A program made the translations under genes and the position numbers. Below the pieces are notes generated by a model. The model was given only the letters and a program-made list of their open reading frames with translations, was not told the origin of the DNA and did no database searches. Below are positions 36,370 through 45,503 of a stretch of DNA of 64,000 bases, piece after piece; position 1 is the stretch's first letter, and each line of letters begins with the position of its first letter. Source of the DNA: Lentisalinibacter sediminis (lineage in GTDB: Bacteria; Pseudomonadota; Gammaproteobacteria; Steroidobacterales; Woeseiaceae); the NCBI RefSeq assembly GCF_040706615.1, contig NZ_JAPDRF010000004.1, forward strand, positions 1 through 64,000, given 5' to 3'.

Positions 36370-38175
36370 TCACCGAGAATGGTTAAGCCGATGGTCGATA
36401 GTCTTGATCTTGCAGAGCATATCGTACAGAGGGTGCAGGCTCGTCAAGGGATGCTCGCTGATCGTACGGTGCATAGTGGCCTTATCCCAGAAATCAGCAA
36501 GCAACGAATCGACGATATCATGTAGTAGTGTGCCGGTCCTCAAGAAATCGAAGTTCACCCAACCCATGTTCGGATGTCTTGCGGACACTCCGCCAGTGGC
36601 CCGATAGAGTCGCCAGCGCACGCTCTCGGCCACTTTTCGTCCACCCCTGGAGAGCTCCTGCATTCCGATTGGCCAAGCAGCTGAAAGAAGCGTGGCGGCC
36701 ATTGGATAGCGCAATAGGCTGGGTGCCATTCGACGTAGCAGCTCCTGGTTGACCTTGTTGTGAATCTTGCACCTCAAGGGCAGAGCACATGCTAAAGAAA
36801 CCAATTCATCGTTTGAGAATGGATTAACAATAGGAATCACGCTGCGGCAGATCCCAAGTTGCCCATTCATGTACTGTCTCCCGCGGTGTCCGACCTGAAA
36901 TGCTTCCACCAAGCTGTCGAGATTCGTCACACCACTTTCAGCCAGTCGCTGCAACTCTGACTTTGTGTCCACCGCGCAGTCCGTTATGACTTGGCGGCGA
37001 ATTTCCTCTCTGACTCCAGAATCTAGGCACCACCAGTCGATATAGGACGGGCGGTGCAACAGCTTAAAGGCAGTATCTAGGGCTCGCGCTCCTGTGTTGG
37101 ATGATGGTTTTGGGCCATAGAGGTACTTGAGGAGACTTGTAAGCTGGGCGCGCTGCCCTTGGACAATGCTAGGGACGCCGTAGTGGCCACCCAGTACTCC
37201 ACCAAATATTCCTCCAGAGAGAGAACGTAATCCACGCTCCCTTGCGAACTCGCTCGCGAGTCGCCAGTGGGGAAACAACGAATGCCCGGAATCCTCTAAC
37301 GCCCGCTCGAGTAAAGCAACATCGATCTCTAATTCCGCCAACTCGCGCGAGTAACTGAGAACGCCGTGATCACGGCAGATACGGTCCGCGATCCGAAGCT
37401 CGCGACTACTTGTGTCACCGTGACTATAGGCCAAAACCTCGTCTTCCAGGCCATTCGCCAGTATGCCCGCCAGGATCGTGCGCGAGTCCCATCCTGCCGA
37501 AAACATGACTTGGCAACCAACTAGCCGCCGGCCCTCGAGCGTGACCGCATGGATGGCCTTGGTCGCGCAGCTATCCAGGTGCACTCGTTTCTCTGTCGCC
37601 CAAGGATTAGGGAGAACCTTGATAACCGCCTCAACTGCGCTTCGGCCCGGCTCGATAATATGGCTCTCCCCTGGGAGGAACTGATACATGCCTCGGCATA
37701 CCGTACGCCTGCCGATGGTGTAGCCACCACCGAGAAACTGGTACACGCCGGTAAAATCCGGCTGGCAGTCAAGGAGCCAACGTAGATCGCCCTGAATCGG
37801 AGAATAGGCGCGAAAGCCTCGGTCTTGGGAATCCCCATAGAAGAACGGGAAACTGCCCAGCGTATCTGACAATACCCATGCATACCCGGTATGCTTTGAT
37901 ATAGCCACAGCGTTGCCGCGGATCATGCGCGACAGCGGCTCCGCGTCGCCGGATTCCAACGCATGCACACCTTGCGAAATTCCGTCTACTCTCTCTCCAT
38001 CCGTCACCGCGAAGTAGCCGGGCAGATCCCATACCGATGTTCCGCCATCCCTCCTAACGAATAACGCACAAGTTCCATCAGACCATGCCTCCGTGAACTC
38101 TCTGGTGTAAGAGAGCTCCGCATGGTGAAAACGCGATAACGAAGAAGCGCCTCCTGATACAAATATGAAAGACAT
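36370..38175 (-). CDS. Asparagine synthase-family protein lacking the glutaminase nucleophile
   Basis: A 601-residue protein with the two-domain layout of class II asparagine synthetases. The C-terminal synthetase domain has the PP-loop variant SAGWDSR at about residues 226-232 (canonical SGGLDS), so ATP-dependent activation of a carboxylate is plausible. The N-terminal domain keeps parts of the fold (YFAVTD, AWVLSDTLGSFPFFYG) but starts MSFIF: the catalytic Cys2 needed to release ammonia from glutamine is absent. It may therefore use free ammonia or another amine, as beta-lactam synthetases and similar enzymes do. It stands alone. Amide modification of a uronic acid in the polysaccharide is one possibility. 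Confidence 0.85.
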   Translation of the reverse strand: MSFIFVSGGASSLSRFHHAELSYTREFTEAWSDGTCALFVRRDGGTSVWDLPGYFAVTDGERVDGISQGVHALESGDAEPLSRMIRGNAVAISKHTGYAWVLSDTLGSFPFFYGDSQDRGFRAYSPIQGDLRWLLDCQPDFTGVYQFLGGGYTIGRRTVCRGMYQFLPGESHIIEPGRSAVEAVIKVLPNPWATEKRVHLDSCATKAIHAVTLEGRRLVGCQVMFSAGWDSRTILAGILANGLEDEVLAYSHGDTSSRELRIADRICRDHGVLSYSRELAELEIDVALLERALEDSGHSLFPHWRLASEFARERGLRSLSGGIFGGVLGGHYGVPSIVQGQRAQLTSLLKYLYGPKPSSNTGARALDTAFKLLHRPSYIDWWCLDSGVREEIRRQVITDCAVDTKSELQRLAESGVTNLDSLVEAFQVGHRGRQYMNGQLGICRSVIPIVNPFSNDELVSLACALPLRCKIHNKVNQELLRRMAPSLLRYPMAATLLSAAWPIGMQELSRGGRKVAESVRWRLYRATGGVSARHPNMGWVNFDFLRTGTLLHDIVDSLLADFWDKATMHRTISEHPLTSLHPLYDMLCKIKTIDHRLNHSR

Positions 38176-38625
38176 CTCAAATTTTCCGTCCGTCTAGTCG
38201 GTGGGAGGCAAAACCAGCAGCGCACGTCATCGAGCATACCCCCTGCATCGCGCATGGAACACCGGGCGCGCTCCACTCATCTGATCTTGGTGAAATTGAA
38301 GCTCACGGCAGATCACGAACCCTTGCGATCTCCCGACCGGAGTCCTCACGATGCGCAGCCTCCGTCACGGTGCTGCGATCTCAAGGAAGAGCTAAACCCT
38401 CCCCTTAACAAACCTAACGGCCGTCCGGAGAACCCACTGGTGCCCTTAACCACTTAGCTATGGTTTGTACTCGATTCCGCAACCTCTACAACTAGCTCTT
38501 GGAATTCGTCCTTGCAAATCGGCGGCAGGTCCAATAAAGATAAAATCCAGCTATGACCAATGTCCGCGCTTATGTGGTCCCATCCTATTATCTGGTAGAG
38601 CGCGTTTGCGACGTGATGAGCACAT
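38176..38625. other. Gene-free stretch between two minus-strand genes
   Basis: About 450 bases in which I see no gene, RNA or repeat. It separates the mosaic AT-rich island from the compact GC-rich nucleotide-sugar operon to its right, so it may contain an old recombination boundary. Confidence 0.35.
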
Positions 38626-39885
38626 CTAGCCCACTACGCCTCTCATGCGGTTCGACTGTGGGGGACTGGACATGTTGACATAGATGCGACTCAAATCTCG
38701 GCCAATCGACGCAAACGAGAAACGAGCGGATACGTATTCTCTGGAATTCTGCTCGAGCTTCTTCCGCTCCGCATCATTATCCAGGAGTCGGGCAATTTGC
38801 TGGGTGAAATCCGCGCCACTGGTCGCCATAAGCACATGGTGCCCGTGAGTCAAGTCCAATCCTTCGCACGCCACCGGATGTGCAACGATCGCTTTCCCCA
38901 TTGCCATAGCATCCAGCATTTTTAGCTTTGTCCCGCCTCCGTCGAAGATAGGGCAGACAAATACCATCGCTTCGTGAAACAGGGGACGGATATCGTCGAC
39001 AAAGCCCAAAACCTGGATGCGTCGGTCCCGCTTCGACATGGCGAGGATATCTGGAGGCGGATTGCGACCAATTATCCGAAATAGAATCTCGGGGTATGCT
39101 GCAGTCAGAGCGGGCCAGACCTCTTTGAGAAAGAAGCGAATAGCGCTGATATTTGGGTACCAACTCAGACCGCCAACAAAAATAAGTGAGTTCGGTAGCT
39201 GTTCTGTGGCCGGAGGCGCGGGTTGAAAGTACATCAGATCCACGCCATTAGGCACCACAGAGGTCGGCACGTCGCCGACTGTTTGTTGTAGTCGCTCTGC
39301 ATCGAGGTTTGCGCATACCAAGTGCTGCCGGAACCGGCTGGCGACGAGTCGCTCATAGGCCGCCAGGCGTTTAGCTTCCTGCCACAGATACACACGCTTG
39401 AACGGGTTATTCTCTTGTTCCGCTCGGCGCAACAGCATTATCGACTCGATATTGTGATGATTCAGCACGGCGGGCAACCCCCCTATCGCGTCTAGATAGG
39501 GCGCCAAGCTCAGGGTATCGAAATGGACCACGTCCGGCTGCAAATCCGTGACGGCTTTTCGGACAGCATTTCTATAATCATCGCACATCCCCCAGCGGAT
39601 CGTATAAGGTACGCCGGGGAGCAGAGAGCGCAGAGCAAGCGCCCCGCGACCGCCGATCTGCCGATCCTCGGGAAGGTCTGAGACATGAATTACTTGCGTA
39701 AATGCGGAGATCGCATCAAGCGCCGCTTGAAAATGCGCTCTGTCCGGCTGATGCGCGTGCTGACGAAAGGCGACTACACTCACCTCGTGACGTTGCGCGA
39801 CCTCTCGCATTAGATAATAGGACCGCTGCATCAGTCCGCCCTTGGGCGGCCAGGGGAGTAGATGTGAAAGCCAGAGGATGCGCAT
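38626..39885 (-). CDS. Glycosyltransferase, GT4 family
   Basis: A 419-residue GT-B enzyme whose start RILWLSHLLPWPPKGGLMQR is typical of the stp1-like sugar transferases of exosortase loci. VLNHHNIESIMLLRR, the linker SVVPNGVDLMYF, the domain start FVGGLSWYPNISAIRFF and the donor block GGTKLKMLDAMAMGKAIVAH are all present. GTG at 39888 and ATG at 39885 are adjacent possible starts. It follows the PIG-L gene by 40 bases, so it is probably the last gene of the nucleotide-sugar operon and may use the sugar that operon makes. Confidence 0.9.
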   Translation of the reverse strand: MRILWLSHLLPWPPKGGLMQRSYYLMREVAQRHEVSVVAFRQHAHQPDRAHFQAALDAISAFTQVIHVSDLPEDRQIGGRGALALRSLLPGVPYTIRWGMCDDYRNAVRKAVTDLQPDVVHFDTLSLAPYLDAIGGLPAVLNHHNIESIMLLRRAEQENNPFKRVYLWQEAKRLAAYERLVASRFRQHLVCANLDAERLQQTVGDVPTSVVPNGVDLMYFQPAPPATEQLPNSLIFVGGLSWYPNISAIRFFLKEVWPALTAAYPEILFRIIGRNPPPDILAMSKRDRRIQVLGFVDDIRPLFHEAMVFVCPIFDGGGTKLKMLDAMAMGKAIVAHPVACEGLDLTHGHHVLMATSGADFTQQIARLLDNDAERKKLEQNSREYVSARFSFASIGRDLSRIYVNMSSPPQSNRMRGVVG

Positions 39886-39925
39886 CACTTAAGAATACGG
39901 GCTTCCTCGGGTGCCCCATTCGCTC

Positions 39926-40576
39926 TCATTGAATCCGAGCCTTCCGGCTGAAAAACGCCTCGGCAGCACTACCCACGCAGGCGCATTCCACGCCCCGCAT
40001 TCGCGCGATCGACGCGAACGTTTCCCGGTTGAACCAGCGCTTTTCGCGCTGGGACCCGAAGAACTTCTCGATCCCCGACAACTTCTTCTCGCACACCGCT
40101 TCTTCCAGCGGAAAGTACAGATTGGGTCGGCCCAGATCCCCATCGTATTTCGGAATCTCGTACTCCAGAATCAAGTGATCACGAAAGGTCTGCCAGGTAA
40201 GATCGGACACCATCCGGTGATCCTGATGCAGGTCTTCCCGGTAATGCGTAAACACCAGATCGGGATCGCACGCCTCACGGATCGTCTGAAAAGTCTCTTT
40301 CAGTCCCGTGAACTCGCCAGGGAAAAATCCGTCCCGGTACTGGAATATCCCGATATTCCGGTTCGCGAACTCTGCGGTGAAAAATTCGGCGCTCGCTCTC
40401 GCCTCCGCGCCCCGTTCGCCCATACCTGAGAAAACCACCCAGTGGATCGTGGCACCCGGATAGCGCACCGCCAGCGACAGAATCGCCCCCCCCGCGCCGA
40501 TCTCGATGTCATCGCTGTGTGCCCCCAGGCAGAGAATCGTGGGCGCATCGCCGAGATCCAACCGCAGAGGCGTCAT
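39926..40576 (-). CDS. PIG-L family deacetylase
   Basis: A 216-residue zinc-dependent deacetylase. The metal motif AHSDDIEIG (usually AHPDDxE) is at residues 19-27, and HYREDLHQDHRM provides the second histidine motif. Family members deacetylate N-acetylglucosamine groups on lipids, mycothiol precursors or sugar nucleotides. The ATG at 40576 is fixed by an ATGA overlap with rfbF; longer frames upstream lie inside that gene. Its place in the operon suggests removal of an N-acetyl group from the sugar being built. Confidence 0.88.
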   Translation of the reverse strand: MTPLRLDLGDAPTILCLGAHSDDIEIGAGGAILSLAVRYPGATIHWVVFSGMGERGAEARASAEFFTAEFANRNIGIFQYRDGFFPGEFTGLKETFQTIREACDPDLVFTHYREDLHQDHRMVSDLTWQTFRDHLILEYEIPKYDGDLGRPNLYFPLEEAVCEKKLSGIEKFFGSQREKRWFNRETFASIARMRGVECACVGSAAEAFFSRKARIQ

Positions 40577-41364
40577 GTTTCGTCCTCGCGATGATTCCAC
40601 ACCTCCCAAGGCCGGTTGCCGCTGCCATGCATGCGGTCGAAGGTGATCTTGTCTTTGAACGTATCCATGGCAGCCCAGAATCCGTTCCACTTGCGGGTGC
40701 CGAGGCGGCGCTCCTCCATGAGGCGGGAAAAAGGTTTCTCCACCAGTTCTTCGCCTTCCTGGATGTAGTTGAAAATACTGGTGTTAAGAATCAAATATCC
40801 GCCGTTGATCCAGAAATCCAGTTCCGCCGCTGTCCCAATGGCGGTCACGAAACCCTCTTCGTCGCTTTCCATGTGGTGGAAAGACTGGGACGGTCTCGCG
40901 CTAAGAAAGCTCGCGGTCAGGTCGTTGGCCTCGTGAAAGCGGATCAGCTCCGGCAAGGGGAAGTCCGTTAACTGATCGGTGTAATTGGCAAGGAAGTTCG
41001 TCTCCCCGTCCAGGTACTCCCGCGCGCGCAGCAAGCGCTGACCGATATTGGAGTGCAGCCCGGTATCCACGAAGCGGATAGTCCAGTCGGCGATATCGCT
41101 CTCGGCTGGCGTCAGGCGGGCGCCGCCCGCCTCCATCATGAAATCGCGGTGACGGTAGCTGTCGTAATTGAGGAAGAACTGCTTGATCATGTCTCCTTTG
41201 TAGCCAAGGCAGAGGATGAAGTCCTTGTGCCCGAAATGGGCGTAGTAACGCATGAGGTGCCAGATGATGGGCTGGCTACCGACCTCCACCAGCGGCTTTG
41301 GCACCACGTCCGAGTGCTCCCTGAGCCGGGTGCCGAAGCCCCCGCAGAATAAAACGACTTTCAT
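40573..41364 (-). CDS. rfbF: Glucose-1-phosphate cytidylyltransferase-like nucleotidyltransferase
   Basis: A 263-residue nucleotidyltransferase. FCGGFGTRLREHSDVVPKPL is the nucleotide-binding signature, and the following QPIIWHLMRYYAHFGHKDFILCLGYKGD block is highly typical of RfbF. Later YLILNTSIFNYI and GFWAAMDTFKDK agree. RfbF makes CDP-glucose from CTP and glucose-1-phosphate, the entry to CDP-dideoxy and branched sugars. It overlaps its neighbours on both sides by ATGA. The expected next enzyme, CDP-glucose 4,6-dehydratase (RfbG), is not recognised in the window, so the product pathway is uncertain. Confidence 0.88.
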   Translation of the reverse strand: MKVVLFCGGFGTRLREHSDVVPKPLVEVGSQPIIWHLMRYYAHFGHKDFILCLGYKGDMIKQFFLNYDSYRHRDFMMEAGGARLTPAESDIADWTIRFVDTGLHSNIGQRLLRAREYLDGETNFLANYTDQLTDFPLPELIRFHEANDLTASFLSARPSQSFHHMESDEEGFVTAIGTAAELDFWINGGYLILNTSIFNYIQEGEELVEKPFSRLMEERRLGTRKWNGFWAAMDTFKDKITFDRMHGSGNRPWEVWNHREDET

Positions 41365-42677
41365 GATGGCGCCTGTTCTTCCGGGTCACATTCTCGCAGC
41401 AGTCCGGCCGCTTCCAGTTCCTGGGCTGTGCGTACTAGGGCTTCGAACGTCACACCGGATCGCCGGGCGATATCCAGCAGCGAATTCTCACCGTCCGACT
41501 GGTTCAGCAGCCACAGCATGGCTGACTCTCGCTCGGGCAGGTCCGCGCCGCCGGTGGCTCGATACAGCCCCCGCTTGCCCAGCTGGGGCTCGCACATCGG
41601 TTGCTGATTCACAAGATAACGGTTCTCGTCCAGCGTCTGCAGGATCGCCGTCACAATATCCAGGGAGGCCTGCAGGCGCTCCTCGGTGACGAGACCCGGA
41701 TTATCGGCCGAGGTATGGTACTCCGGATAGCCGCCGTTCACCGAGCGGGTGAGCCGACCCACCGGCAGGTTGATGCCCGGCGAGCCGAACTGGCGTTCGT
41801 CATAGCCATAGGGTTCGAAATCCATGATCCGCGCCAAGGGGTCATGGGCCGCGAGCACGTACTCTGCTGCCTGGTCGATCTGGTGATGACCGTGCCGGGA
41901 GCGTTTATAGGTGTGAGCGGCCGCATCACCGAGGAGCCCGATCACGAGGCCGCCGGCAATACGCTTCAGGTGCTCTCGGTTACGGCTCAGCCAGACGATG
42001 GAGCCGATGGCGCCCGGTCCGAACACGAGCCTATAGGTATGGCGCCCGGGCGCCTCTTCCATGAGCCGTTGCCCGAGTGCCGCCGCCACGACGATACCGC
42101 TCAGGTTGTCGTTGCACAGGGACGGGTGGCAGGTGTGCGTGTAGACCAATATCTCCCGCTCGGTGTCGCCGGGAATGACACACTCGGCGTAGGTGAGGCT
42201 ACCGGGTCGACGATCCGCGTCGATCTTCACCCGGTAGCGCTGCTCGGTGAGGCTCTGGCGCAGTCGGTGGGGCAGGCAAAAACCCCATTTTTCCGAATAG
42301 TAGGAAGTCCGGTAGGGAATCCAATCCGGGCGGTCCGGGAGGGAATACAGATGCTCGTCCAGTTCGGCCAGGCCCATGATCTTGTTGACCGGCACGCTGT
42401 AGTTCAGCACGTGCAGGTTCGAGTCCGCGAAATCTACAATTCTCCGCCCCGCCTCGTCTTCGATCCAAGCCTCGCGAATGTTCCACTCGTCCGGTACCGT
42501 CCAGTCAAAGGCGGGCTCGCCGCTGGGCACCTCGTGGATGGTAAGAGGAACCCAGTCTGCAACGAGGGCCAGAGTCTGCCTCACGCCATCGCCGGTGATG
42601 CTGCGGCAGATGGGATACAGGGCTTCGACCAGCGGCATGAGTTCCACTGGCTTCCGCTGCGCCACCGCCTCGCTCAC
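41361..42677 (-). CDS. DUF4910 / aminopeptidase-like (M28-type fold) protein
   Basis: A 438-residue protein. The block YTHTCHPSLCNDNLSG, with histidine and aspartate ligands, followed later by YEYHTSADNPGLV-like residues (PEYHTSADN), is the signature of DUF4910 proteins with an M28 metallopeptidase-like core. The N-terminal SITGDGVRQTL and the C-terminal winged-helix-like segment (LLDIARRSGVTFEALVRTAQELE) complete the known layout. It starts at GTG 42677 in a GTGA overlap with rfbC and ends in an ATGA overlap with rfbF, so it is embedded in the sugar operon. A role on sugar-linked amide or acyl groups is inferred; no relative with a firm function is known to me. Confidence 0.85.
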   Translation of the reverse strand: MSEAVAQRKPVELMPLVEALYPICRSITGDGVRQTLALVADWVPLTIHEVPSGEPAFDWTVPDEWNIREAWIEDEAGRRIVDFADSNLHVLNYSVPVNKIMGLAELDEHLYSLPDRPDWIPYRTSYYSEKWGFCLPHRLRQSLTEQRYRVKIDADRRPGSLTYAECVIPGDTEREILVYTHTCHPSLCNDNLSGIVVAAALGQRLMEEAPGRHTYRLVFGPGAIGSIVWLSRNREHLKRIAGGLVIGLLGDAAAHTYKRSRHGHHQIDQAAEYVLAAHDPLARIMDFEPYGYDERQFGSPGINLPVGRLTRSVNGGYPEYHTSADNPGLVTEERLQASLDIVTAILQTLDENRYLVNQQPMCEPQLGKRGLYRATGGADLPERESAMLWLLNQSDGENSLLDIARRSGVTFEALVRTAQELEAAGLLRECDPEEQAPS

Positions 42678-43237
42678 AGCCCCCACCCCGCGAAGCACTT
42701 CAGTACGGCAACGTCCAGATCCGGGTAGTCCCGGTCCCGGGGATGGATCGCGTCGATATCGCCAGGCAGGCGGATGCCGAGGGCCGGGTCGTCCCAGCGG
42801 ATGCCGTCGCCCAGCTCCGGCTGATAGTAGTCGGTCATCTCGTAGAGGACCAGCGCGCCATCGGTGGCCGTCAGGAAGCCGTGGGCGAAGCCCGTGGGCA
42901 CGAACAGGGCGACGGGCTCGTCGGCCGTCAGCTCCGCCCAGAAGTGCTGCAGAAAGGCGGGCGAGTCCGGCCGCAGATCCACGATGACGTCGTGCACGGC
43001 TCCCGCGAGGCAGCGCACGAGTTTGCCCTCACGGGACGGCGGACGCTGGAAATGCAGACCCCGGAAGGTGCCCTCCTGCCGATTGAACGACAGATTCGTC
43101 TGCACGAAACCGGCCGGCAGGCCGTATTCGGCGAACTCACCCGAGCAGCGCAGGCGCGCGAAATAGCCCCGCTCGTCCCGGTGGGGCTCGGACGCCACCA
43201 GCCAAGCGCCGGGGAGCGGTGTTTCCGTGAAGCGCAT
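42674..43237 (-). CDS. rfbC: dTDP-4-dehydrorhamnose 3,5-epimerase-like (RmlC family)
   Basis: A 187-residue cupin. FRGLHFQRPPSREGKLVRCL contains the catalytic histidine of the RmlC family, followed by VIVDLR, FVPTGFAHGFL and YEMTDYYQPELGDGIRWDDP, the last holding the aspartate and tyrosine region. The C-terminus ends with PRDRDYPDLD. It inverts C3/C5 (or C5 only) of a 4-keto-6-deoxy sugar nucleotide. ATG 43237 shares one base with the upstream stop (TGATG). With rfbF rather than rmlA next door, it may act on a CDP sugar. Confidence 0.9.
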   Translation of the reverse strand: MRFTETPLPGAWLVASEPHRDERGYFARLRCSGEFAEYGLPAGFVQTNLSFNRQEGTFRGLHFQRPPSREGKLVRCLAGAVHDVIVDLRPDSPAFLQHFWAELTADEPVALFVPTGFAHGFLTATDGALVLYEMTDYYQPELGDGIRWDDPALGIRLPGDIDAIHPRDRDYPDLDVAVLKCFAGWGL

Positions 43238-44271
43238 CAGGCGGCCCAGTAATAGTCCTCGTCGATCTGGCCCGTGGCGATGAGCTGCTTCAGGCACTTC
43301 AGTCTTGTGTAAGCGGGCGCCTCGAAGTCGGCCGCCGTCATGCCGATGCGCTCGAACACCCGGCGGAGCTGGCGCGCGCCGTCCCGGGCCGTCCAGCGGC
43401 AGGAGAATCCGGGCAGGCGCGAAGCGATCTTGTCGAAGGAGACCCGGTAACTGCGGTTGTCGCCACCGCTCGGCCCGAACGTCAGCTCACACTCCGGGAA
43501 GACCTCCTGCACGATCTCCGCGATCTCCCGGATGCGGTAGTTCTCGGCACTGCTGCCCACATTGAAGATCTCGTTGTGGATCGCCTCCACGGGGGCGGCC
43601 AGGCACTGGCGGACGGCGGCGCCGATATCCTCGATGTGGACGATGGGCCGCCAGGGAGACCCGTCGCTGATCATGGCTATTTTGCCGGTGGTCCAGGCGA
43701 GTCCCGCCAGGTTGTTGAGCACGATGTCGAAGCGCATCCGCGGGGAGGCGCCATAGGCGGTGGCGTTGCGCAGGAATACAGGACTGAAACCCGGTTCGGC
43801 CATGGCGCCGACGTCGCGTTCCACGGCCACCTTGCACTCCGCGTAGGCCGTCTGGGGATTGACCCGCGACGTCTCGTCCACGATGTCTTCGTCGGCCACG
43901 CCGTAGACGCTGCACGAGGAGGTGTAGATGAAGCGCGGCACGCCGGCCTCCCGGGCCGCCCGGGCCAGGGCCAGGGAGCCCCGGTGGTTGATGTCGAAGG
44001 TCACCTCCCGGTTCGATTCGCCGAGGGGGTCATTGGAGAGCTCGGCCATGTGCACGACGGCGTCGACCCCTTCCAGCATATGCGGCGTCACGCGGCGGAC
44101 GTCACCGCACACGGATTCGGGCCCGCGGGGCAGGTAGGCCGGATCAGTGAACAGCCAGCCGCTGCGGTAATAGCCGGTATCAAAGCCGATCACCTGATGG
44201 CCATCCGCCAGCAGAGCGGGAGCCAGAACGGCGCCGATATAGCCGTCCGTGCCGGTGACGAAAACCTTCAT
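43237..44271 (-). CDS. NAD-dependent epimerase/dehydratase (extended SDR)
   Basis: A 344-residue extended SDR. The cofactor motif TGTDGYIG is at the N-terminus, YTSSCSVYG holds the catalytic serine region and AYAECKVAVE the YxxxK pair; GDGSPWRP-type end residues (ISDGSPWRPIVHIEDIG) are typical. GGAGGG lies 5 bases before the ATG, an excellent ribosome site that fixes the start. It is the first gene of the operon running down to 38626. Epimerase, dehydratase or reductase chemistry on a sugar nucleotide is expected; the lack of an obvious RfbG makes it the best candidate to supply a dehydratase-like step. Confidence 0.87.
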   Translation of the reverse strand: MKVFVTGTDGYIGAVLAPALLADGHQVIGFDTGYYRSGWLFTDPAYLPRGPESVCGDVRRVTPHMLEGVDAVVHMAELSNDPLGESNREVTFDINHRGSLALARAAREAGVPRFIYTSSCSVYGVADEDIVDETSRVNPQTAYAECKVAVERDVGAMAEPGFSPVFLRNATAYGASPRMRFDIVLNNLAGLAWTTGKIAMISDGSPWRPIVHIEDIGAAVRQCLAAPVEAIHNEIFNVGSSAENYRIREIAEIVQEVFPECELTFGPSGGDNRSYRVSFDKIASRLPGFSCRWTARDGARQLRRVFERIGMTAADFEAPAYTRLKCLKQLIATGQIDEDYYWAA

Positions 44272-44386
44272 AGAGCCCTCCGGGCGCAAACTACCCTTCC
44301 CGGTCGAACGCACCAAGCTGCCATTAACGCAATTTTAGTCTAAAAACGGATCCCCTGAAGGGCTGAGTTCACAAAAATCTCGTGGC

Positions 44387-45496
44387 TTAGTTGTCGCTGA
44401 ACACGCTTCGAAGGAAGTTTCGAGCAGCGGAGAGAGGATGCACGTTCTCGCGGTAATACTGCCGGTTGCGCTCACGCATCCCGTTGGACGCCTTGGGATT
44501 ATCGAGCAGGTAGCGACATTTATCGACACATTCCTCAGCAGAATCATAGGTAAGATAGTGCACATCCGGTTCCAGAGGAACAGGCAACTCGATCAGCATG
44601 GGGCGACTTACGATCGCGCAGCCCGCAGCAAGCGACTCGGCGACTTTGAAACCCGCGCTGCCGTGTACTCCGTGGGAATTGACCGCCACGAGACTGGTTC
44701 GAAGCTGGGTCGCGTACTCGCTTCTCGGGACTTTCCTGCTGAGAAGCAGCTCCGGTCCGATCTCACGGGCCATCATCGAGTCCAACAGACCGATTGTATC
44801 GGGAAAGTCAAATGCGCGCCGGAGGGCGCGCACGACCTCCATCCGCTCCTCGTTGACTCGGATGTCGCCGGGGGAATCCCCCCGTACGGACCTCCAGACA
44901 CGGGTCTGAAAGACGACTCGGGCTTGGACCTGGTCCGTTTCCGCCCATTGCCAATCCTCGTTCGCCAGCCAGCTGCGGACGTACTCCATCTGGGACAGGC
45001 ACGTGGCAAAAGAGCGGCGAAGTGGATACGTGTCGCGCGCTCGAAACCGCGCCATGAGGCCAGCGAGTGCGATTTTGAGCATGAACGGCCGAGTACCGGC
45101 GAGATAACAGCCGAACGTGAGACCCGAAGACCGCATCTTTCGGCGTAGCGCATGTGGCAAGTCGGCTATGGCAGGACTCCAGTAGTTACGCTTGAAATAG
45201 ACATCCACATCCTCGAGGGTACGCCGGCAGAAAAGGTCGCTCTTGTCGAAGAGATCAAGAGCGACCCTTCGAGCGCGGCCGGTCCGAAGATCCTCGACGT
45301 CAAAGAGCATGAAATGCTCGTGATTCATTGGCGGGCGGGGTACATTCAGGATTAAGTCCGTCTCTCCCCTGGCACGCATCGCAGCCAACCCACTTACGAG
45401 GCTGCCACACAATTCCAGGTAGAAAGTCGGCGATACATGCCATCGTACGCGGTATTTCGGCGAAGTCTTTTTTGACTTGGACTTCATGGAACACAT
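44387..45496 (-). CDS. Glycosyltransferase-like protein with GT1-type C-terminal domain
   Basis: A protein of about 369 residues. The N-terminal half is not recognised. Residues about 290-330 contain GSAGFKVAESLAAGCAIVS, the donor-site glutamate block of GT1-like domains, and the C-terminus NRQYYRENVHPLSAARNFL fits such domains. It is probably a glycosyltransferase acting on the polymer. Two ATGs are possible (45496 and 45487). A strong terminator-like hairpin on the same strand ends 8 bases before the first ATG, which is odd and is discussed separately. It is not overlapped with the operon downstream. Confidence 0.65.
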   Translation of the reverse strand: MCSMKSKSKKTSPKYRVRWHVSPTFYLELCGSLVSGLAAMRARGETDLILNVPRPPMNHEHFMLFDVEDLRTGRARRVALDLFDKSDLFCRRTLEDVDVYFKRNYWSPAIADLPHALRRKMRSSGLTFGCYLAGTRPFMLKIALAGLMARFRARDTYPLRRSFATCLSQMEYVRSWLANEDWQWAETDQVQARVVFQTRVWRSVRGDSPGDIRVNEERMEVVRALRRAFDFPDTIGLLDSMMAREIGPELLLSRKVPRSEYATQLRTSLVAVNSHGVHGSAGFKVAESLAAGCAIVSRPMLIELPVPLEPDVHYLTYDSAEECVDKCRYLLDNPKASNGMRERNRQYYRENVHPLSAARNFLRSVFSDN

Positions 45497-45503
45497 CTTA
45501 ATG

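Noticed and set aside
36370..38175. Lasso-peptide cyclase identity for the asparagine-synthase-like protein
   Set aside because: No precursor peptide, RRE protein or leader peptidase lies nearby, and the protein retains much of the N-terminal asparagine synthetase fold in a polysaccharide context.
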